A stretch of 19,923 nucleotides of DNA from an uncultured Anaerotruncus sp. (GTDB lineage: Bacteria > Bacillota > Clostridia > Oscillospirales > Ruminococcaceae), in NCBI GenBank assembly GCA_910586875.1, contig CAJUJI010000035.1:1-19923 (forward strand). The letters run 5' to 3'. The stretch's first letter is position 1. The number at the start of each line of letters is the position of its first letter. The position numbers and the translations under genes were made by a program. Positions 16,450 through 19,923 of this stretch are shown here, one piece after another. The notes below the pieces were generated by a model, which saw only the letters and a program-made list of their open reading frames with translations, searched no databases and had not been told where the DNA came from.

Positions 16450-16797
16450 AATATAATACCTGTTCCTTCCTAAAAATTCGCCAGCCCATGCCCGGTGCAG
16501 ATCTGATGGCTTTGGCAGAGCACTTTTTCTGCAAAATCCCCTCCTGCCGTATAATCTGCAATTCGCCTTCAAATACGCCTCGCCTGCTTTGCGGCCGACA
16601 CCGCTGCGCAGACAGCTAAAAGCTTCTCTCGAAAAGCTGCAATGTTCAAAAAATTGCGTAAAATTTTTGCTCAACCTGTGTCGGCAGCCAAACCGCCTAA
16701 AAGCGAGCAAAGCAAGAAGTACCGCAGGCATCTCCCCGTCCTTCTTGCTCCTAGAGCCGCTTATTTTGCAGGACCCGCTCTGTCCTATATGTATATT
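16450..16797 (-). other. 348-base ftsL-PBP gap with a long inverted repeat
   Basis: No gene is supported here, though the PBP frame happens to be open through most of it. AGCAAGAAG (16749-16741) and CTTCTTGCT (16719-16711) are perfect 9-bp arms around a 21-base loop, and TTTGCTCGCTTTT follows on the minus strand, about 50 bases after the ftsL stop. This resembles a weak terminator or attenuator, which would lower expression of the genes beyond ftsL. A smaller hairpin, AGCTT/AAGCT, lies near 16621-16638. An AGGAGGGG stretch near 16540 resembles a strong ribosome binding site but has no sensible start codon in the PBP frame after it. Confidence 0.45.
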
Positions 16798-17310
16798 TTA
16801 CTCTTTCGATTGATATTCCTGCAAATCGCTCAAAACCACCCTAACACGGTCCATCAACGTTTGGCGCGGGGATTTGTCGCTGATTTCAAACTGATCCCCC
16901 TCGCTCATATCCAAAAAGGTAATTTGACTTTTATCCATCGTGGACATTCCCAGCCGCTGTGTCGCATATTCCTCTACATTGCGCAGTGAAATAATCGACT
17001 CCAATTCGGTTTGCAACCGGATCCCCTCACTTTTTTCCTCCGCAAGCTTGCTATATGCCGAGCTCACCTGCTGGTTTAGCTCGGTCAGCATCGCCCTGCT
17101 ATACAGCATCGTGACCACCACCAGGGTCAGCACCGCCAAAGCCGCACAAACTTTAAACACGGTCAGCAGCCTTGCGCGCGCGCGTGCAATCGTACTTGGC
17201 CGCGCGACCGAAAGCCTGGGCTTGCGGTTATATTGCTGTGGTTTTTTCTGGAATCTGCGCAAATCATATGCCGACGAACTTCTCGACATAGCACCCGCCT
17301 GATTCTGCAA
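16798..17310 (-). CDS. ftsL: Division protein FtsL
   Basis: FtsL is a small bitopic divisome protein that pairs through a coiled coil with DivIC/FtsB and binds FtsQ/DivIB, and so helps activate FtsW and the PBP. The 170 residues comprise a basic cytoplasmic part (about 1-48), one transmembrane helix (about 50-70), a heptad-like region LTELNQQVSSAYSKLAEE (about 74-91) continuing to about 105, and a segment EYATQRLGMSTMDKSQITFL typical of FtsL/DivIC. The initiator appears to be TTG at 17310, because GGGAGGAG lies six bases upstream. An in-frame ATG at 17289 has only a GGCGGG four bases away. The protein is longer than most FtsL at both ends. It lies 21 bases after rsmH. Identification rests on position and topology as much as on sequence. 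Confidence 0.88.
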   Translation of the reverse strand: MQNQAGAMSRSSSAYDLRRFQKKPQQYNRKPRLSVARPSTIARARARLLTVFKVCAALAVLTLVVVTMLYSRAMLTELNQQVSSAYSKLAEEKSEGIRLQTELESIISLRNVEEYATQRLGMSTMDKSQITFLDMSEGDQFEISDKSPRQTLMDRVRVVLSDLQEYQSKE

Positions 17311-17331
17311 GGTAAACTCCTCCCACCTTAG

Positions 17332-18270
17332 TCAATTCGTTAGGCGCTCAATAATGCGTAATTTTGCGCTTTTACTGCGTGGATTCGCAGCTAATTCCTC
17401 CGCTGACGGTTCGATTGGCTTGCGATTTATCAGCCTGCCCCGCGGCTGTTTGCCGCAAACACATACCGGAAAATCCGGCGGACAGGTGCAGCCGCTGCAA
17501 AATGCGGCAAATTGTTGCTTCACCATCCGGTCCTCTAGCGAATGAAAGGTGATAACCGCCATTCGCCCACCCGCACGCAGCCGCTCAAACGCATTCGTAA
17601 GCACCGCCGCAAGGCTTGTAAGCTCGCCGTTGACCTCAATGCGGATCGCCTGGAATACACGCTTTGCAGGGTGTCCTCCCTCTCTGCGGGCCTTCATCGG
17701 AATTGCTTCACGGATCAGCTGCGCCAGCTGCACAGTGGTTTCGATCGGATGCTGCTCCCTATAGCTTAGAATACGCTTTGCAATTACAGGTGTAAACTTT
17801 TCCTCTCCGTAATCATGAAAAATACGGCATAACGCTTTAAAATCATAGGTATTTACAACATCATAAGCGGAAAGGCCGGTTTTGCTCATGCGCATATCCA
17901 ACGGTGCGTCGTGCATATAGGAAAAGCCTCGTTCCGGTGTATCCAGCTGAAAAGAGGAAACTCCCAAATCCAATAGAATCCCATCCACCAGCGCAACCCC
18001 CTGCTGGTCCAACACCCCACACAACAGCGAAAAATCGCTTTGGACCACCTGCGCCTGTGGATAAGGCCGCAAGCGTTCGGTTGCTGTCTGCACCGCATCG
18101 GGATCTTTATCCAAGGCGAGCAGCCTGCCTGTTGTTAAGCGGCTGGCAATCGCTCGCGAATGGCCCGCGCCACCCGCTGTTCCATCGACATAAATGCCAT
18201 CCGGCCGGATATTCAGCCCATCCAGACATTCCTCAAGCAATACGGAAATATGTTTAAACTCCAATAACAT
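17332..18270 (-). CDS. rsmH: 16S rRNA (cytosine-1402-N4)-methyltransferase RsmH
   Basis: RsmH (formerly MraW) uses S-adenosylmethionine to methylate N4 of C1402 in the 16S rRNA decoding centre. The 312-residue length is standard. FKHISVLLEECLDGL (5-19), the SAM-binding loop YVDGTAGGAGHSRAI (27-41), LLDLGVSSFQLD, GFSYMHDAPLDMRM, and TFHSLEDRMVK near 240 are all diagnostic. A Cys-rich segment CSGCTCPPDFPVCVC near the C-terminus followed by NPRSKSAKLRIIERL is usual for Firmicutes RsmH. The ATG at 18270 is preceded by GAGG, which overlaps the mraZ stop, and the gap to mraZ is only six bases. It is therefore the second gene of the MraZ-controlled unit. Confidence 0.98.
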   Translation of the reverse strand: MLLEFKHISVLLEECLDGLNIRPDGIYVDGTAGGAGHSRAIASRLTTGRLLALDKDPDAVQTATERLRPYPQAQVVQSDFSLLCGVLDQQGVALVDGILLDLGVSSFQLDTPERGFSYMHDAPLDMRMSKTGLSAYDVVNTYDFKALCRIFHDYGEEKFTPVIAKRILSYREQHPIETTVQLAQLIREAIPMKARREGGHPAKRVFQAIRIEVNGELTSLAAVLTNAFERLRAGGRMAVITFHSLEDRMVKQQFAAFCSGCTCPPDFPVCVCGKQPRGRLINRKPIEPSAEELAANPRSKSAKLRIIERLTN

Positions 18271-18276
18271 CCATCC

Positions 18277-18696
18277 TCAAAATCCCAATTCGTCCATCGC
18301 CTGTGCAATCGCTTCGGAGGTAAGCTGCGCATTGTTCTCCTCCCAGCGGGCGGTGTCCCAAATTTCTGCGCGGTTGGAGACGCCCGCAATGGTCACATCG
18401 CGCACCAGCCCCGCATATTCCCGCAGATGACCCGGCAATAAAATGCGTCCTTGCTTATCCGGCTCCACCTCGGCAGCACTTGAGAAGAAAAAGCGCTTGA
18501 GCTTTGCAGATTTGGAAATCGGCAGCCCGCTCAGCTTGTCCGCAAGCTGCTGCCATTCTTCCATAGAATAAACAAATAAGCAGTTGTCCAACCCACGGGT
18601 GATGATGAAACGTTCCCCCAATTCCTCGCGCAGCCGCACTGGAAAATTGACACGTCCTTTGGCATCCAGGCTGTGCGCGTATTGACCGGTGAGCAT
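18277..18696 (-). CDS. mraZ: Transcriptional regulator MraZ
   Basis: MraZ is the dcw-cluster regulator, a ring-forming protein with two SpoVT/AbrB-type DNA-binding halves. The 139 residues contain both signature loops, DAKGR (11-15, in HSLDAKGRVNFPVRLREEL) and DKQGR (80-84, in EPDKQGRILLPGHLREYAGL). The arginines of these loops contact the operator. The start at 18696 gives MLTGQYAHSLDAKGR, the normal family beginning, with GGGGGTG seven bases before the ATG; 14 further codons upstream are open but would run into the operator repeats. It is the first gene of the cluster. The three AAGTGG boxes between its promoter and its start codon imply autoregulation. Confidence 0.97.
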   Translation of the reverse strand: MLTGQYAHSLDAKGRVNFPVRLREELGERFIITRGLDNCLFVYSMEEWQQLADKLSGLPISKSAKLKRFFFSSAAEVEPDKQGRILLPGHLREYAGLVRDVTIAGVSNRAEIWDTARWEENNAQLTSEAIAQAMDELGF

Positions 18697-18724
18697 TTCT
18701 TCACCCCCTGCGCAGGAAAATTCA

Positions 18725-18750
18725 CCACTTTCAACCACTTTTCTCCACTT
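18725..18750 (-). promoter_or_regulatory. MraZ operator: three direct AAGTGG repeats at 10-bp period
   Basis: CCACTT occurs on the plus strand at 18725, 18735 and 18745, so the minus strand has three AAGTGG boxes exactly 10 bp apart, extending to GTGGAG, GTGGTT and GTGGTG. Known MraZ sites are direct repeats with one-turn spacing (TGGGN repeats in E. coli, AAAGTG-type repeats in Mycoplasma), so the match in sequence and spacing is good. The boxes lie about +5 to +30 relative to the predicted start, ahead of the mraZ ribosome binding site, which suggests repression by blocking initiation or early elongation. Confidence 0.88.
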
Positions 18751-18761
18751 GTACTTTCCTT

Positions 18762-18790
18762 ATTATACTAATACATCTTGTAAAATGCAA
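18762..18790 (-). promoter_or_regulatory. Main dcw promoter upstream of mraZ
   Basis: The minus strand has TTGCAT (-35, 18790-18785), a 17-base spacer and a perfect TATAAT (-10, 18767-18762). Predicted start is near 18755, giving a leader of about 58 bases that contains the three MraZ boxes. The promoter position relative to the operator makes this the likely start of the mraZ-rsmH-ftsL transcript. Confidence 0.8.
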
Positions 18791-18908
18791 GGGTTTTTCG
18801 GTGTCGGAAAAAATTTACTTTCAAAATATTGTGCCGTTTTTTGCCGAAAAGAACAATATATGGGCATAGTTCCCATAGATTCCCATTTGTCATTTTAAAA
18901 CAGCTTGT

Positions 18909-18937
18909 ATTATAAACAGAAATAGCTCTATTGTCCG
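18909..18937 (-). promoter_or_regulatory. Possible second upstream dcw promoter
   Basis: CGGACA (18937-18932), a 17-base spacer and TATAAT (18914-18909) lie on the minus strand about 150 bases upstream of the main promoter. A single AAGTGG box (18951-18946) sits just upstream of the -35. The region is AT-rich, so chance is possible. Two promoters in front of mraZ would be unremarkable. Confidence 0.35.
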
Positions 18938-18990
18938 TTTTTCAACCACTTTCCATTTCCAAGATATAGAGCAAAATTTTACAATCTAGG

Positions 18991-19010
18991 CCAATTGTAT
19001 TATATATTGG
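18991..19010. repeat. CCAAT-ATTGG inverted repeat upstream of the ABM-gene promoter
   Basis: CCAAT (18991-18995) and ATTGG (19006-19010) are inverted arms ten bases apart, and a further AATTGG follows at 19012-19017. The element ends just before the -35 box at 19019. It could be an operator for a regulator encoded elsewhere. The arms are only five bases in AT-rich DNA, so this is weak. Confidence 0.25.
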
Positions 19011-19018
19011 TAATTGGC

Positions 19019-19047
19019 TTGCAATCACTCTCGCTCTATCGTATAAT
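19019..19047 (+). promoter_or_regulatory. Sigma-A promoter of the ABM-like gene
   Basis: TTGCAA (19019-19024), a 17-base spacer and TATAAT (19042-19047) precede the gene by about 40 bases. It is divergent from the dcw promoters, with about 230 bases between the -35 boxes of this promoter and the main dcw promoter. Confidence 0.75.
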
Positions 19048-19086
19048 AACAATAAGCAGCAAAAATCTTTGAAAAGGAGAGATCGT

Positions 19087-19392
19087 ATGGCGAAAACAGC
19101 ATGGATTTTCTCTTACAAGCTTAAAAAAAGTGTGAGCGAGCAACAATTTATAGAGTGCACACAACGGTTACACGATGAGGTGATTTCCAAAGCAAAAGGA
19201 TTCATCTCTTGGGAGCATTATTTGCAGGGTAAAACATGGACCGACTTTGTTCTCTGGGAAACGGAGGAAGACGCAAATAATGCTACAACCATCGGGCAAG
19301 GAAAGGAAGTAACCGAAAGCTTCTACGCCTGTATTCAAATGAATACTTGTAGAGCGCTAATTTCACAGCTTGTAAAAAAATACGAGAGGTAG
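19087..19392 (+). CDS. Small ABM-like alpha+beta barrel protein
   Basis: This 101-residue soluble protein resembles the antibiotic biosynthesis monooxygenase (ABM) / dimeric alpha-beta barrel group. It has a beta-strand start (TAWIFSYKL), a helix with Glu/Gln/Arg (SEQQFIECTQRLHDEVI), the turn KGFISWEHYL, and the strand-helix DFVLWETEEDANNA. The C-terminal helix is followed by a basic end. Such proteins range from heme-degrading and quinol monooxygenases to enzymes with no known substrate. No heme-specific or catalytic residue can be assigned, so the function is unknown. The ATG at 19087 has AAGGAGA six bases upstream, which excludes the in-frame TTG at 19069. It has its own promoter and no clear terminator, so some transcripts may run into the tRNA gene. 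Confidence 0.8.
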   Translation: MAKTAWIFSYKLKKSVSEQQFIECTQRLHDEVISKAKGFISWEHYLQGKTWTDFVLWETEEDANNATTIGQGKEVTESFYACIQMNTCRALISQLVKKYER

Positions 19393-19414
19393 TAAAAACC
19401 AAAAATTTACTCTC

Positions 19415-19443
19415 TTGACGGAAGATTTTTTTTCTGATATAAT
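19415..19443 (+). promoter_or_regulatory. Promoter of tRNA-Ser
   Basis: TTGACG (19415-19420), a 17-base spacer and a perfect TATAAT (19438-19443) lie 32 bases before the tRNA. It is one of the best consensus matches in the window. Predicted start is near 19450, at the foot of the leader hairpin. Confidence 0.85.
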
Positions 19444-19450
19444 AAAACGC

Positions 19451-19469
19451 GGCAAAGATAAGCTTTGCC
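19451..19469 (+). other. Stem-loop in the pre-tRNA 5' leader
   Basis: GGCAAAG and CTTTGCC form a perfect 7-bp stem around ATAAG, starting at about +1 of the predicted transcript and ending six bases before the mature tRNA 5' end. No T run follows. It may protect the leader or affect RNase P access; this is inference. Confidence 0.6.
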
Positions 19470-19475
19470 AAAACT

Positions 19476-19563
19476 GGAAGCGTATCGAAGTGGTCATAAC
19501 GGGCCTGACTCGAAATCAGGTAGTCACGCAAGTGGCTCGTGGGTTCGAATCCCACCGCTTCCG
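19476..19563 (+). tRNA. tRNA-Ser (anticodon CGA)
   Basis: The 88-base cloverleaf has the acceptor GGAAGCG/CGCTTCC with discriminator G, and an anticodon stem CCTGA/TCAGG around the loop CTCGAAA, which gives anticodon CGA (reads UCG). It also has a long class II variable arm (TAGTCACGCAAGTGGCT region) as expected for serine, and a T arm GTGGG-TTCGAAT-CCCAC. No CCA is encoded. Confidence 0.97.
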
Positions 19564-19571
19564 TCAAAACC

Positions 19572-19605
19572 AAAGGCTCTGGATTTTATCCAGAGCCTTT
19601 TCTTA
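19572..19605 (+). terminator. Intrinsic terminator of tRNA-Ser
   Basis: AAAGGCTCTGGA (19572-19583) and TCCAGAGCCTTT (19589-19600) make a perfect 12-bp stem with a five-base loop, and the T-rich TTTTCTT overlaps the end of the stem. On the opposite strand TTTGGTTTT follows, so it may also stop the convergent membrane-protein transcript. Confidence 0.92.
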
Positions 19606-19644
19606 TCTCCAAAACCGCGCTGCAATCTAACACGCATTTGCTCA

Positions 19645-19923
19645 CTAAGATCTGCTTGCTCTTATGTAACAATAGACCGCACTCAAAACGTCTGTACAGA
19701 ATAAAACTTGCAAAAGCACATTGAGCACAGCCTCCTTCCTCGAAAATTTCTTTTCCTTATAACAAACCAATATCCCGCTAATTCCATACATGCTGGAGGA
19801 CAACAACAACAGATAATCCAATAAAAACAAAAACGGGAGCATGGGCAGAATCAAAATGGGCAGCAACAATACGGCAAAAAAGATCAGCAAATAGATTGGA
19901 ATATTCCACAACTTCAATAGCAT
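19645..19923 (-). CDS. Small hydrophobic membrane protein, possibly cut at its 5' end
   Basis: Ninety-two residues with an ATG exactly at the window's last bases, so the true start may lie beyond the edge. Three hydrophobic stretches are visible: about 8-30 (very Leu/Ile-rich with several prolines), about 32-54, and about 68-87. A basic loop YKEKKFSRKEA (55-65) lies between the second and third, which suggests that it is cytoplasmic. I do not recognise the family. It converges on the tRNA-Ser terminator, with 39 bases between its stop and the end of that terminator. Confidence 0.6.
   Translation of the reverse strand: MLLKLWNIPIYLLIFFAVLLLPILILPMLPFLFLLDYLLLLSSSMYGISGILVCYKEKKFSRKEAVLNVLLQVLFCTDVLSAVYCYIRASRS

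Noticed and set aside
16450..16731. A 94-residue N-terminal extension of the PBP
   Set aside because: The added residues are Arg/Cys/Phe-rich, precede a normal membrane anchor, have no ribosome binding site at 16731 and are unlike the family; an accidental open frame is more likely.
19381..19420. AGTAAA/TTTACT repeat after the ABM-like gene as a terminator
   Set aside because: The stem is short and AT-only with a bulge, no T run follows, and it overlaps the tRNA promoter -35 box.
19476..19563. tRNA-Ser as an integration site for a mobile element
   Set aside because: No integrase, no duplicated tRNA 3' end and no phage-like gene are seen in the window on either side.
1..19923. CRISPR arrays, insertion sequences, toxin-antitoxin or phage-defence genes
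   Set aside because: No regularly spaced repeats, transposase motifs or recognisable defence proteins were found on either strand.

Overview
The window is almost entirely a division and cell wall (dcw) gene cluster, read on the minus strand. It most likely comes from the chromosome of a Gram-positive, probably spore-forming member of the Clostridia; I would guess the Oscillospirales/Ruminococcaceae. The evidence is the gene order mraZ-rsmH-ftsL-spoVD/ftsI-murE-murF-mraY-ftsW/spoVE-murG-murA-ftsQ-ftsZ, a PASTA-bearing class B PBP, an FtsZ tail ending in an Ile-Phe-Asn-Lys type peptide, AGGAGG-type ribosome binding sites and sigma-A-type promoters. The taxonomic placement is inference; no 16S rRNA is present.

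Layout from right to left, in transcription order. A short membrane protein (19645-19923, minus) enters from the right edge and converges on a plus-strand pair: an ABM-like small protein (19087-19392) and a tRNA-Ser(CGA) (19476-19563) with its own promoter, leader hairpin and terminator. The intergenic region at 18740-19086 is divergent. It holds the ABM-gene promoter and the dcw promoter, which is followed by three AAGTGG repeats exactly 10 bp apart that look like the MraZ operator. The dcw genes follow from 18696 down to 3492. An extended -10 promoter inside the murA stop codon probably re-initiates transcription for ftsQ and ftsZ, after a leader of about 278 nt, and a weaker promoter candidate precedes ftsZ. 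A strong intrinsic terminator closes ftsZ. Only 27 nt later ppk1 (polyphosphate kinase) begins, followed 12 nt on by a short QueG-family iron-sulfur protein. The left 279 bases hold a bulged inverted repeat, a promoter and the first ten codons of another minus-strand gene.

How the genes fit together: MraZ is the local repressor. RsmH methylates 16S rRNA. MurA, MurE and MurF (cytoplasmic) and MraY and MurG (membrane) make lipid I and lipid II. FtsW polymerises and the PBP crosslinks at the septum, FtsL and FtsQ/DivIB are bitopic divisome scaffolds, and FtsZ is the ring. The DNPR motif in MurE predicts meso-diaminopimelate peptidoglycan. murB, murC, murD and ftsA are not in this cluster and must lie elsewhere or be absent.

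I do not see an undescribed multi-gene system here. The items most worth a second look are regulatory: the 10-bp phased MraZ boxes just downstream of the dcw start site, the murA-embedded promoter with its long ftsQ leader, the terminator-controlled coupling of ppk1 to ftsZ, and several stable hairpins in intergenic gaps and in front of the tRNA.
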